A DNA stretch of 64,000 bases. It comes from Limnohabitans sp. Rim47. Its GTDB lineage: Bacteria > Pseudomonadota > Gammaproteobacteria > Burkholderiales > Burkholderiaceae_C. The stretch spans positions 902,930 through 966,929 of the forward strand of contig NZ_FBYA01000001.1 of assembly GCF_001517545.1 (NCBI RefSeq), given 5' to 3'. The notes beneath the pieces were generated by a model, which saw only the letters and a program-made list of their open reading frames with translations, did not search any database and had not been told where the DNA came from. The position numbers and the translations under genes are program-made. Numbering within the stretch: position 1 is the first letter of the stretch; each line of letters opens with the position of its first letter. Below, in pieces: positions 42,119-51,383 of this stretch.

Positions 42119-44158
42119 TCAGGCAGCGACCATGCCCTGGTGGCGCAGCAAGGCGTCCAAGTTGGGCTCGCGGCCACGGAAAGCTTTGAACGATTCCAGT
42201 GCAGGTCGACTGCCACCGGCTTCCAGAATGGCTTTGCGGTATTGGCGGCCGGTTTCCACGCTGGGCGTGCCGTCGGCGGCAGCGGTTTCTTCAAACGCAG
42301 CATAGGCGTCCGCGCTCAGCACCTCGGCCCATTTGTAGCTGTAATAGCCAGCGGCGTAGCCACCCGCAAAAATATGGCTGAAGGTATGCACCATGCGGTT
42401 GAAGGCGGGTGGGCGGATCACTGCCACTTCGTCGCGCACCTGGTTCAGCAGCGGCATAAAGTCTTGCGCGGGATCGTGCTCGCCGTGCACCAGCATGTCG
42501 AACAGCGAAAACTCGATCTGGCGCAAGGTTTGCAAACCGCTCTGAAAATTCTTGGCAGCCAGCATCTTGTCAAACAAGGATCGCGGCAGAGGCTCACCCG
42601 TTTGCACATGCGAGGTCATGTGGCGAAGCACAGACCATTCCCAGCAAAAGTTTTCCATGAACTGGCTGGGCAACTCGACCGCATCCCACTCGACGCCGCT
42701 GATGCCCGAGACATCGCGCTCGTTCACTTGCGTGAGCATGTGGTGCAGGCCGTGGCCAAACTCATGGAAGAGGGTGATCACGTCGTCGTGCGTCAGCAAG
42801 GCGGGTTGGCCGTTGACCCCTTCGGCGAAGTTACACACCAAATGCGCCACAGGCGTTTGCAGCACGCCCGTGTCGGGGCGCTGCCAGCGGCCACGCACAT
42901 CGTCCATCCAGGCTCCGCCGCGTTTGCCTGCGCGGGCCGGTGGGTCGAGGTAGAACTGGCCCACCAATTGGCCATCGCGCTCGATGCGATAAAACGCCAC
43001 TGCCGGGTGCCAGACAGGAGCCTGGTCGGGGCGGATGTTCACCTCGAACAGGTTTTCGATGATCTTGAACAAGCCGGCCAGCACCTTGGGTGCCGTGAAG
43101 TATTGCTTGACCTCTTGCTCGCTGAAGCTGTAACGCGCCTCTTTGAACTTTTCAGACAGGTAAGGAATATCCCATGCGTTGAGCGCGGTGCTGAGGCCGA
43201 GGGCATTGGCAGCAAACTCGCGCAGATCGGCCAGGTCTTTTTCGGCAAAGGGGCGGGCTTTGACCGCCAGATCGCGCAAAAAGCCGGTGACTTTTTCGGG
43301 CGACTCGGCCATTTTGGGCACAACCGACACTTGTGCGTAGTTGTCAAAACCCAGCAGGCGGGCCTCTTCCTTGCGCAAGGTCAGAATCTCTTGCATCAAG
43401 GCGGTGTTGTCAAAGTGCTTGGCGTCTTCGGCGGCTTGGTCCGAGGCGCGGGTGACGTGGGCTTTGTAGAGCTGCTCACGCAGAGCGTTGCTTTCGGCAA
43501 ACTGCATCACGGGCAGGTACACCGGCATCTTGAGCGATAAGCGATGGCCTTCTTTGCCTTCTTTTTGGGCAGCGTCGCGGGTGGCCTGCACCACATCAAC
43601 CGGGACGCCTTTGAGCTGGTCTTCGTTCACGTACAGGGCAAATCTGTCGGTGGCGTCCAAAGTGTTTTCACTGAATTTTTGGGTGATTTCGGCCAAGCGC
43701 TCTTGAATGGCGGCATAGCGCTCTTTGTCAGCGCCTTGCAGTTCAGCGCCACCGAGCACAAATGCACGCAAAGCATTGGTTTGGGCCTGTTTTTGTTCAG
43801 CATTGAGGCTGGCAGGATCAATGGCTTTGTATTTCGCGTACAGGCGCTCATCGCTACCCAGTCGTGTCCAGAATTCCGTCACACGGGGCAGCGCTGCGTT
43901 GTAGGCGGCGCGCAGCTCTGGCGTGTCGGCCACGCTGTTGAGGTGGCTTACAGCACCCCAAGCCATGCCCAGACGCTCTGTGGCCACATCCAGCGTTTGC
44001 GCGATCGACTTCCAGACTGCCGGAAAGTCTTTGGCCGCCACGGTGTCCAAGGCTTTTTCAGCATCGGCCAGCAACACATCGAGGGCTGGGGCCACATGCT
44101 CAGGAGCAATTTGGTCAAACAGGGGCAGGCCAGTGGTGTCGAGCAAGGGGTTGGTCAT
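42119..44158 (-). CDS. prlC: Oligopeptidase A (M3 metallopeptidase)
   Basis: 679-residue cytoplasmic zinc peptidase that degrades short peptides, including cleaved signal peptides. The zinc motif is LFHEFGHGLHHML (HEXXH), with the third ligand Glu in the downstream segment near 25 residues further. The N-terminus TNPLLDTTGLPLFDQIAPEHVAPAL is typical of PrlC. ATG 44158 follows CTGGAG; a longer in-frame start at 44221 enters the REP-like hairpin region and is rejected. Confidence 0.93.
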   Translation of the reverse strand: MTNPLLDTTGLPLFDQIAPEHVAPALDVLLADAEKALDTVAAKDFPAVWKSIAQTLDVATERLGMAWGAVSHLNSVADTPELRAAYNAALPRVTEFWTRLGSDERLYAKYKAIDPASLNAEQKQAQTNALRAFVLGGAELQGADKERYAAIQERLAEITQKFSENTLDATDRFALYVNEDQLKGVPVDVVQATRDAAQKEGKEGHRLSLKMPVYLPVMQFAESNALREQLYKAHVTRASDQAAEDAKHFDNTALMQEILTLRKEEARLLGFDNYAQVSVVPKMAESPEKVTGFLRDLAVKARPFAEKDLADLREFAANALGLSTALNAWDIPYLSEKFKEARYSFSEQEVKQYFTAPKVLAGLFKIIENLFEVNIRPDQAPVWHPAVAFYRIERDGQLVGQFYLDPPARAGKRGGAWMDDVRGRWQRPDTGVLQTPVAHLVCNFAEGVNGQPALLTHDDVITLFHEFGHGLHHMLTQVNERDVSGISGVEWDAVELPSQFMENFCWEWSVLRHMTSHVQTGEPLPRSLFDKMLAAKNFQSGLQTLRQIEFSLFDMLVHGEHDPAQDFMPLLNQVRDEVAVIRPPAFNRMVHTFSHIFAGGYAAGYYSYKWAEVLSADAYAAFEETAAADGTPSVETGRQYRKAILEAGGSRPALESFKAFRGREPNLDALLRHQGMVAA

Positions 44159-44205
44159 GGTGTTCTCCAGAGACTGGGCAAATGGGGACGAAGGAGGATG
44201 AGGAC

Positions 44206-44234
44206 ATGGATCCCGGGTCAAGCCCGGGATGACA
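44206..44234. repeat. REP-like hairpin between folD and prlC
   Basis: CATGG-ATCCCGGG-TCAAG-CCCGGGAT-GACA: perfect 8-base stem and 5-base loop. It is the reverse orientation of the element at 26428-26456 with the same flanks and loop. Two stem pairs differ with matching changes on both arms. Confidence 0.75.
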
Positions 44235-44259
44235 AGGTGGACTGGGTCTCACGCAGTGG

Positions 44260-44385
44260 ATTTGGTCTTACACAGTGGCGCTGCTTTGACACAGTGAATC
44301 GCCTTTGACACAGTGAATCGCCTTTGACACAGTAAATTCGCCTTTGACACATTAAATTTGCTTTGACACATTCGGTCTGGTGTGA
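44260..44385. repeat. Tandem repeat of about 20 bases built on TTTGACACA
   Basis: Between folD and prlC, units like CTTTGACACAGTGAATCGC recur every 19-20 bases. At least five copies are clear (roughly from 44284, 44303, 44322, 44342 and 44361), with degenerate copies on both sides. TTTGACACA is constant and the AGTGAAT part drifts to ATTAAATTT and ATTCGG. No gene is encoded. The TTGACA core equals a -35 consensus but no aligned -10 array is seen. Confidence 0.8.
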
Positions 44386-44414
44386 CGCAGCGCCTGTCTT
44401 CGTCTCTTGTTGTA

Positions 44415-45266
44415 TCAGTTAGGGGCGCGCTCGGCTGCTTCAAGGGTGTTGACCAACAACATCGTGATGGTCATCGGGCCCACGCCGCCGGGCACGGGCG
44501 TGATGTGGCTGGCGACGTCTTTGACGCCATCAAAGTCCACATCGCCGCAAAGCTTGCCTTCGTCGTTGCGGTTCATGCCCACGTCCAGCACCACGGCACC
44601 GGGTTTGACCATGTCGGCGGTCAGCACATTGCGTTTGCCCACCGCCGCCACGATCACGTCGGCTTGCAAAGTCATGGCTTTGAGGTCGGCGGTGCCACTG
44701 TGGCAAATGGTCACCGTGGCGTTCTTTTGCAAGAGCATCAGCGCCATGGGCTTGCCCACAATGTTGCTGCGGCCAATGACCACGGCGTGCTTGCCTTTCA
44801 GATCGTAGCCAATGCTTTCCAGCATTTTCATGCAGCCATAAGGCGTGCAGGGCCAAAAGCCGGGCATGCCGGTCATCAACGCACCCGCGCTGGCGATGTG
44901 AAAACCGTCCACATCTTTGGCCGGGCTGATGGCCTCGATCACCTTTTGTGCATCGATGTGCGCGGGCAGTGGCAGCTGCACCAGGATGCCGTGGATAGAT
45001 GGGTCGTTGTTGAGGGCTTCCACGCGGGCCAGCAGGTCGGCTTCGGTCATGTCGGCTTCGTATTTTTCGAGCACCGAATGCAGGCCGCTGTCTTCGCAGG
45101 CCTTGACCTTGTTGCGCACATAGACCTGGCTGGCCGGGTTGTCACCCACCAACACCACGGCCAAGCCGGGCGTGACGCCTTTGGCCTTGAGTGCTTGGGC
45201 GCGGGCGGCCACTTCGGTGCGCAGTTGTTTGGACAGGGCATTGCCGTCGATGATTTGGGCGGTCAT
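44415..45266 (-). CDS. folD: Bifunctional methylenetetrahydrofolate dehydrogenase/cyclohydrolase
   Basis: 283-residue FolD that interconverts methylene-THF and formyl-THF. Conserved parts are [19 protein letters not shown] with the catalytic Lys nearby, [13 protein letters not shown] near 80, and [21 protein letters not shown] near 140, the NADP motif [17 protein letters not shown] and the C-terminal [16 protein letters not shown] complete the set. It lies downstream of the response regulator gene, separated from it by a terminator, and is followed by the tandem repeat. Confidence 0.95.
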   Translation of the reverse strand: MTAQIIDGNALSKQLRTEVAARAQALKAKGVTPGLAVVLVGDNPASQVYVRNKVKACEDSGLHSVLEKYEADMTEADLLARVEALNNDPSIHGILVQLPLPAHIDAQKVIEAISPAKDVDGFHIASAGALMTGMPGFWPCTPYGCMKMLESIGYDLKGKHAVVIGRSNIVGKPMALMLLQKNATVTICHSGTADLKAMTLQADVIVAAVGKRNVLTADMVKPGAVVLDVGMNRNDEGKLCGDVDFDGVKDVASHITPVPGGVGPMTITMLLVNTLEAAERAPN

Positions 45267-45290
45267 GTTAGAAAAACTCGAAAGGTCGGT

Positions 45291-45325
45291 AAAAAATGCA
45301 AAACGCCCGACGGGTGCGGGCGTTT
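45291..45325 (-). terminator. Terminator between the response regulator gene and folD
   Basis: AAACGCCCG and CGGGCGTTT form a 9-base stem with a 7-base loop. On the minus strand it is followed by a T-rich run, TTTTGCATTTTTT. It ends the sensor/regulator operon before folD. Confidence 0.8.
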
Positions 45326-45343
45326 CAGGTGCAGTGCGATCGG

Positions 45344-45970
45344 TCAGGCCTTGGGTGCGTTTTGCCCCAGGGCAATCTTGAGAAGGTCTGCCACGGTGTT
45401 GGCGTTCAGCTTTTCCATGATGTTGGCGCGGTGCGCTTCGACTGTTTTGATGCTGATGCCCAGATCGTCAGCGATCTGTTTGTTCAGACGGCCTGCAACG
45501 ATGCGCTCCAGCACTTGGGCTTCGCGGCCTGTCAGCTTGGACAGCAACGCATCGCGGCTGGCGGCTTGCTGGTAGCCCGCAAAAGCGTCACGGGCTTCAT
45601 CGAGCATGCGCTCGACCAGGCCCAGCAGCTCTTCTTCTTTGAAAGGCTTCTGGATGAAGTCCATCGCGCCTTTTTTCATGGTGTTCACCGCCATGGGCAC
45701 ATCGCCGTGCCCGGTGATGAACACAATGGGCAAAGGTGAGCGGCGCTCGATCAGGCGGTCTTGCAACTCCAGCCCAGTCATGCCACCCATGCGAATGTCT
45801 GCGATCAAACACGCTACTTCGCGGGGGTCGTAACGGCTGATGAAGGATTCTGCACTGTCAAAACAACGCACCCGATAGTCTTTGCCTTCGAGCAACCACT
45901 GCAGTGAATCGCGCACGGCCTCGTCGTCGTCAACGACGTAAACAGTGCCTTTTTTCGGAATCAAACTCAT
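45344..45970 (-). CDS. FixJ-family response regulator
   Basis: 208-residue regulator with a receiver domain ([14 protein letters not shown], the phospho-Asp in [14 protein letters not shown] near 57, Lys in [13 protein letters not shown]) and a LuxR/FixJ-type helix-turn-helix at the C-terminus ([20 protein letters not shown], then [23 protein letters not shown]). It overlaps the kinase gene by 4 bases. It resembles DctR/FixJ regulators of C4-dicarboxylate or redox response. Targets are unknown. Confidence 0.88.
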   Translation of the reverse strand: MSLIPKKGTVYVVDDDEAVRDSLQWLLEGKDYRVRCFDSAESFISRYDPREVACLIADIRMGGMTGLELQDRLIERRSPLPIVFITGHGDVPMAVNTMKKGAMDFIQKPFKEEELLGLVERMLDEARDAFAGYQQAASRDALLSKLTGREAQVLERIVAGRLNKQIADDLGISIKTVEAHRANIMEKLNANTVADLLKIALGQNAPKA

Positions 45971-48498
45971 TCATTTACCCCAGTGGGTTGTTGTTTGGTC
46001 AAAGTGCTTTCGACCGGAATCCAGAAGGAGAACCGGCAACCGGTCACCTCGCCGGCATTGTAGAGGTTCTCGGCAGCGATCCTGCCCTGATGGGATTCGA
46101 TGATGCTGCGGCACAAATTGAGGCCAATGCCCATGCCTTCGACCTTGGTCGAGAAAAAGGCCTCGTAGACCCGCTCGATGTCTTCGGGTGGCAGACCTTT
46201 GCCCGTGTCCGTGACTGAAAACTCCACCACCGACTGGTTGTCAATCTGTTTGGGCACGATGCGCAGTTCGACCTGCCGTTGTCCGGTAGGCCGATTGGCG
46301 TTATCGATGGATTCGGCTGCGTTTTTCATCAGATTGATCAACACCTGTTCGATCAAAATAGGGTCGACCATCAACTGAGGCAATCGAGCGGCTACATGGT
46401 GGGTCAGGCGCACATGGCGTCTGCGCATTTCAATTTCAGCCAGCTCCAACGACTCACTGACCATGGCCGACACGTCCGACAAGCTCCGATTGGGCTCGCT
46501 GCGCTTCACAAAGCTGCGGATGCGCAAAATGATCTGACCGGCGCGCTGCGCCTGGCGGGCTGTTTTGTCCAGCGCCCACAGCAGGTCTTCTTCTTTGACC
46601 TGCTGGGTCTTGATGCGCGAAATCATGCCGCTGCAGTAGTTGCTGATGGCCGTGAGCGGCTGGTTCAGTTCGTGAGCCACGCTCGACGCCATTTCGCCCA
46701 TGGTGATCAGGCGGCTGGCGGTCTGGGCGCGTTCGGCTTGCTGGGCGGCCAGTTCTTCGGCTTGACGTCTGGGCGTGATGTCGCTGGCAATCACCATCTG
46801 GGCCAATCGGCCATCTGCCCAATTGATGTAGCGAGAGCGAACCTCTAGCCATTTGCCGAGTTCCGACACGAAGATTTCGGCATTTTCAGAACTGGCTACT
46901 GTCAGACTTTCAGTGGGCAGACCGACCATGTCATCGACATCGTCAGAACGCGCAGTGGCTTCGGTGGTGCCGGCTTTTTGAACCAAGTGAAGGTGGCCCA
47001 CGGTGTTTTGCCCAAACCAGAGACGGTACAACTTGTTGGCAAAAAGCAGCTCTTCGCTGCCCAAGGGAGCCACTGACACCGAAGCGTCCAAGGCCTCCAG
47101 CACGATCGTGAATCGCTCATGCGAACTGGCCAACTGCTCCCGAATCCTGTTGGGCTCGGTGATGTCGGTCATCGACGTCATCCAGCCTGTTTGCTTGCCT
47201 GTCGCATCAATCAACGGGGACACGTACATGCGGGCATCAAACAACTGGCCGTTTTTGCGTTTCACACGCACCTGAAATCCGCCCGCTGAATGCTGCCCAC
47301 TGATTTCTTCTTCCAACCGCTTAGTCAACAGTTCCCTGTCCTGGTCAGGCCAATAGGGAAAGGGGGCCACGGCACCCACCAAATCGGTCTCACTCCATCC
47401 TGTCATTTGGCAAAAGGCGGGGTTCACATAGGTGATGCGGCCACGCAGGTCCAAGGCTCGCATGCCCGTCAACATGGAGTTTTCCATGGCGCGGCGGAAA
47501 TTGGTTTCGGCCACCAGGGCCTTTTGGGCTTGTATCCGGCGCCGAGTGTGTCGCCAGTTGCCAATCAGCATCCAGGCGGTCATTACGCTCAAGACACCGA
47601 CCAACCAAAACAGGCCGCCGCCCACCAGGCCTTGCGAGGTGCGCCAGGCTTGCGCACGCAAGATCAAGTCGTTGCCGACGGGCGAGACCGGTACCTCGTA
47701 ATCGTTGTTGGGTTTGTCGCTGCCGGGCAGCAAGCTCCAAAGCGCAATGCGCCCGGGTATGGTTTGGCCAGCCAGCAGATGGCCTTTGCTGTCTTGCAAT
47801 GCCACCGCGTACTTGGCCAAGACCTCGGTGGGAATGCCATAGCGCAGCAGGCCTTCCATGGTGTATTCAGCCAGAATCACGCCACTGAAACGACCTTGGT
47901 CATTGCTCAAAGGCGAGTGCAGTTGCAGCACGGCTGTTTGCGCGTCTTTGTCTGCGTCGACATCGATTTGGCCGTAAATGGGTTGCATCAAATCCCGGGC
48001 CAAGCTGAAATGGCTTTCTGTTTCACCCACTTTGAGCACGCTACCCGCACGCAAATATTGACTTGGCGAAACGCTGGACACCGTTTGGTTGGCAACGATG
48101 CGCCTTCGGTCGTCGATCCAGCTCAAGGACATCATTTCGGGGTATTGCTGAACCAGTGCTTCGGCCCGAGACAAAAACTGATCAGGCCGAATTTCTTTGT
48201 TGGACACATCGCGGGCCAGTCGCATGACCTGCTCTTGCCGTTCCAGTAAGCGCAAACGCAGGCGTTGCTGGGCGTACTCGACATCTCGTTTGATGGCTTC
48301 TTGCTCCCGCTCAATTTCCTCCACCCGCAAATACCAAAACGCGCTGGCGATGGCGGCCAAAAAAAGCACCACGGCAGCGACGGGGGCCAGATTGGCAAAC
48401 CGATCTTGTCTGTTGGGTGACTGTCGATGCCACCAAGTTCGCCACCACGCCCATGGCCCGACTTGCTTCACGACGGATGTTGCTTTGTTCAATTCCAT
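45967..48498 (-). CDS. PAS-domain membrane sensor histidine kinase (FixL/DctS-like)
   Basis: 843-residue kinase. TM1 (about 37-54) and TM2 (LVGGGLFWLVGVLSVMTAWMLI near 300) enclose a large periplasmic sensor region. Two PAS domains follow; the first has LDLRGRITYVNPAFCQMTGWSE. The HisKA box is MGEMASSVAHELNQPLTAISNYCSG and the HATPase domain lies at the C-terminus (VTDTGKGLPPEDIERVYEAF, GMGIGLNLCRSI). The domain order resembles DctS. It is divergent from aceE with 173 bases between starts. ATG 48498 is used; an in-frame TTG at 48552 is the alternative. Confidence 0.87.
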   Translation of the reverse strand: MELNKATSVVKQVGPWAWWRTWWHRQSPNRQDRFANLAPVAAVVLFLAAIASAFWYLRVEEIEREQEAIKRDVEYAQQRLRLRLLERQEQVMRLARDVSNKEIRPDQFLSRAEALVQQYPEMMSLSWIDDRRRIVANQTVSSVSPSQYLRAGSVLKVGETESHFSLARDLMQPIYGQIDVDADKDAQTAVLQLHSPLSNDQGRFSGVILAEYTMEGLLRYGIPTEVLAKYAVALQDSKGHLLAGQTIPGRIALWSLLPGSDKPNNDYEVPVSPVGNDLILRAQAWRTSQGLVGGGLFWLVGVLSVMTAWMLIGNWRHTRRRIQAQKALVAETNFRRAMENSMLTGMRALDLRGRITYVNPAFCQMTGWSETDLVGAVAPFPYWPDQDRELLTKRLEEEISGQHSAGGFQVRVKRKNGQLFDARMYVSPLIDATGKQTGWMTSMTDITEPNRIREQLASSHERFTIVLEALDASVSVAPLGSEELLFANKLYRLWFGQNTVGHLHLVQKAGTTEATARSDDVDDMVGLPTESLTVASSENAEIFVSELGKWLEVRSRYINWADGRLAQMVIASDITPRRQAEELAAQQAERAQTASRLITMGEMASSVAHELNQPLTAISNYCSGMISRIKTQQVKEEDLLWALDKTARQAQRAGQIILRIRSFVKRSEPNRSLSDVSAMVSESLELAEIEMRRRHVRLTHHVAARLPQLMVDPILIEQVLINLMKNAAESIDNANRPTGQRQVELRIVPKQIDNQSVVEFSVTDTGKGLPPEDIERVYEAFFSTKVEGMGIGLNLCRSIIESHQGRIAAENLYNAGEVTGCRFSFWIPVESTLTKQQPTGVNE

Positions 48499-48671
48499 GA
48501 ATAGGAGTTTAGGTGACAACCCTTGCGTAATTCCCCGGATGGGCTTCTGCAAATCGAGTCAAATGACGATGATATTTCACTATGCAAAAACAATAAGCAC
48601 GATTTGAAATTTGAGAAAAAATATGTGAAAATTCGGGCATCATTTCCAAACAACAGCAACAGGAGACAAGC

Positions 48672-51368
48672 ATGACAGCGGCAACACCTCAACAGCCGGG
48701 GCGGGATCTGGACAGTCAAGAGACCCGTGAATGGATGGACGCACTGTCCGCCGTGATCGAAAAAGAGGGCGGCGAACGCGCACACTTTTTGATTGAGCAA
48801 CTGCTCGAACACGCCCGCGAAAACAGCATCGATATGCCGTTTTCGGCCACCACAGGCTACGTCAACACGATCGAACCCAACCAAGAAGCCCGTTGCCCCG
48901 GCAACATCGAGATCGAAGAGCGCCTGCGCGCTTACATGCGCTGGAACGCCATGGCCATGGTCGTCAAGGCCAACCGCCACAACCCCGAAGACGGCGGCGA
49001 CTTGGGTGGCCACATCGGCTCCTTCGCGTCACTGGCCCACATGTTCGGTGCCGGTTTCAACCATTTCTGGCACGCCGAGAGCGAAAACCACGGCGGTGAC
49101 TGTCTCTATATTCAAGGCCACGTGTCGCCCGGCGTGTATGCCCGTGCCTACTTGGAAGGCCGCTTGACCGAAGAGCAGCTGCTCAACTTCCGCCAAGAAG
49201 TCGATGGCAAAGGCCTGTCGAGCTATCCCCATCCCAAACTCATGCCCGAGTTTTGGCAGTTCCCCACCGTGTCGATGGGCCTTGGCCCCTTGATGGCCAT
49301 CTATCAAGCGCGCTTTTTGAAGTATTTGCACGCCCGTGGCATTGCCAACACCGAAAACCGCAAAGTCTGGGTGTTCTGCGGCGATGGCGAGATGGACGAA
49401 GTCGAATCGCTGGGCGCGATCGGCCTGGCCGCACGCGAGAAACTGGACAACCTGATTTTTGTCGTCAACTGCAACTTGCAACGCTTGGACGGCCCCGTTC
49501 GCGGCAACGGCAAAATCGTGCAAGAACTCGAAGGCGAATTCCGCGGTTCCGGCTGGAATGTCATCAAGCTTTTGTGGGGCAGCGAATGGGACAGCTTGCT
49601 GGCCCGCGACAAAGACGGCGCTTTGCGCAAGCTGATGATGGACACGCTGGACGGCGACTACCAGGCTTTCAAAGCCAATGACGGCGCGTATGTGCGCAAG
49701 CATTTCTTTGGCCGCGACCCGCGCACGCTCGAAATGGTCGCCCATCTGTCTGACGACGACATCTGGAACCTCAAACGCGGTGGTCACGACCCACAGAAAG
49801 TCTATGCCGCTTACCACGAGGCTGTGAACACCAAAGACCAACCCACGGTGCTGCTGATCAAGACCGTCAAGGGTTATGGCATGGGCAAAGCGGGCGAGGG
49901 CAAAAACACCGTCCACCAGACCAAAAAGCTGACCGACGAAGACATCAAGTACATGCGCGATCGCTTCAACTTGCCGATCCCCGACAGCGAGTTGTCCAAG
50001 ATCCCGTTTTACAAGCCGGCCGACGACACACCCGAAATGCGTTACCTGCACGAGCGCCGCAAAGCCCTGGGTGGCTACCTGCCCAAGCGCCGCGTCAAGG
50101 CCGAAGAAAGCTTCACCGTGCCGTCTTTGGAAACTTTCAAAGCCGTGATGGAGCCCACCGCCGAAGGCCGTGAAATCTCCACCACCCAAGCCTATGTGCG
50201 CTTCCTCACGCAGCTGCTGCGCGACCAAGCTTTGGGACCCCGCGTGGTGCCGATTTTGGTGGACGAAGCCCGCACTTTTGGCATGGAAGGCCTGTTCCGC
50301 CAAATCGGTATTTACAACCCGGCAGGCCAGCAATACACCCCGGTCGACAAAGACCAGGTCATGTACTACAAGGAAGACAAAGCCGGTCAAATCCTGCAAG
50401 AAGGCATCAACGAAGCCGGCGGCATGTCCAGCTGGATCGCGGCGGCCACCAGCTACAGCACCAGCAACCGCATCATGGTGCCGTTCTACGTGTACTACTC
50501 GATGTTCGGCTTCCAGCGCATTGGCGACCTGGCCTGGGCTGCGGGTGACATGCAAGCTCGTGGCTTCTTGTTGGGCGGCACATCGGGCCGTACCACGCTC
50601 AACGGCGAAGGCTTGCAGCACGAAGACGGTCACAGCCACATCATGGCCAACACCATCCCCAACTGCGTGTCGTATGACCCCACCTTCGCCCACGAAGTTG
50701 GCGTCATCCTGCACCACGGCTTGAAGCGCATGGTTGAGAAGCAAGACAACGTTTTCTATTACCTGACCTTGCTGAACGAAAACTACGCGATGCCCGGACT
50801 CACGCCCGGCACCGAAGAGCAGATCATCAAAGGCATGTATTTGTGCAAGCCCGGAGCCGCTGGAGAAAAGCGCGTGCAATTGCTGGGTTCGGGCACCATC
50901 CTGCGCGAATCGCTTGCCGCGCAAACCCTGCTGGCCACCGACTGGGGCATCCAGGCCGATGTGTGGAGCTGCCCCAGCTTCAACGAACTGACCCGCGACG
51001 GTCAGGACGCCGAGCGCTTCAACCTGCTGCACCCTCTGGAAACACCGCGCGTGTCCTTCGTGGGCCAACAGCTGGCCAAGCACAACGGTCCCGTGGTCGC
51101 ATCGACCGATTACATGAAAGCCTATGCGGAGCAGATCCGTCCGTTCATTCCAAAGGGCCGCACTTACAAAGTGCTGGGCACCGACGGTTTTGGCCGCTCA
51201 GACTTCCGCAGCAAACTGCGCGAGCACTTCGAGATCAACCGCCACTACATCGTGATCGCCGCCCTCAAGGCACTGAGCGAAGACGGCGCAGTGCCCGTCG
51301 CGCAAGTGGCTGAGGCGATCAAGAAGTACGGCATCAACACCGACAAGATCAACCCGCTGTACGCATAA
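48672..51368 (+). CDS. aceE: Pyruvate dehydrogenase E1 component, homodimeric
   Basis: 898-residue thiamine-diphosphate enzyme that decarboxylates pyruvate and acetylates the E2 lipoyl group. The N-terminus LDSQETREWMDALSAVI matches AceE. The ThDP motif GDGEMDEVESLGA near 235 ends in NCNLQRLDGPVRGNG. HGLKRMVEK, YLTLLNENY and the C-terminal FGRSDFRSKLREHFE are also present. A CAGGAG ribosome site precedes the ATG. It is the first gene of aceE-aceF-lpdA. Confidence 0.97.
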   Translation: MTAATPQQPGRDLDSQETREWMDALSAVIEKEGGERAHFLIEQLLEHARENSIDMPFSATTGYVNTIEPNQEARCPGNIEIEERLRAYMRWNAMAMVVKANRHNPEDGGDLGGHIGSFASLAHMFGAGFNHFWHAESENHGGDCLYIQGHVSPGVYARAYLEGRLTEEQLLNFRQEVDGKGLSSYPHPKLMPEFWQFPTVSMGLGPLMAIYQARFLKYLHARGIANTENRKVWVFCGDGEMDEVESLGAIGLAAREKLDNLIFVVNCNLQRLDGPVRGNGKIVQELEGEFRGSGWNVIKLLWGSEWDSLLARDKDGALRKLMMDTLDGDYQAFKANDGAYVRKHFFGRDPRTLEMVAHLSDDDIWNLKRGGHDPQKVYAAYHEAVNTKDQPTVLLIKTVKGYGMGKAGEGKNTVHQTKKLTDEDIKYMRDRFNLPIPDSELSKIPFYKPADDTPEMRYLHERRKALGGYLPKRRVKAEESFTVPSLETFKAVMEPTAEGREISTTQAYVRFLTQLLRDQALGPRVVPILVDEARTFGMEGLFRQIGIYNPAGQQYTPVDKDQVMYYKEDKAGQILQEGINEAGGMSSWIAAATSYSTSNRIMVPFYVYYSMFGFQRIGDLAWAAGDMQARGFLLGGTSGRTTLNGEGLQHEDGHSHIMANTIPNCVSYDPTFAHEVGVILHHGLKRMVEKQDNVFYYLTLLNENYAMPGLTPGTEEQIIKGMYLCKPGAAGEKRVQLLGSGTILRESLAAQTLLATDWGIQADVWSCPSFNELTRDGQDAERFNLLHPLETPRVSFVGQQLAKHNGPVVASTDYMKAYAEQIRPFIPKGRTYKVLGTDGFGRSDFRSKLREHFEINRHYIVIAALKALSEDGAVPVAQVAEAIKKYGINTDKINPLYA

Positions 51369-51383
51369 ATCCGGGAGACACAC

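Noticed and set aside
44260..44385. CRISPR-like or iteron array
   Set aside because: A 19-20-base period without spacers, no cas genes, and no replication gene nearby to suggest an origin.
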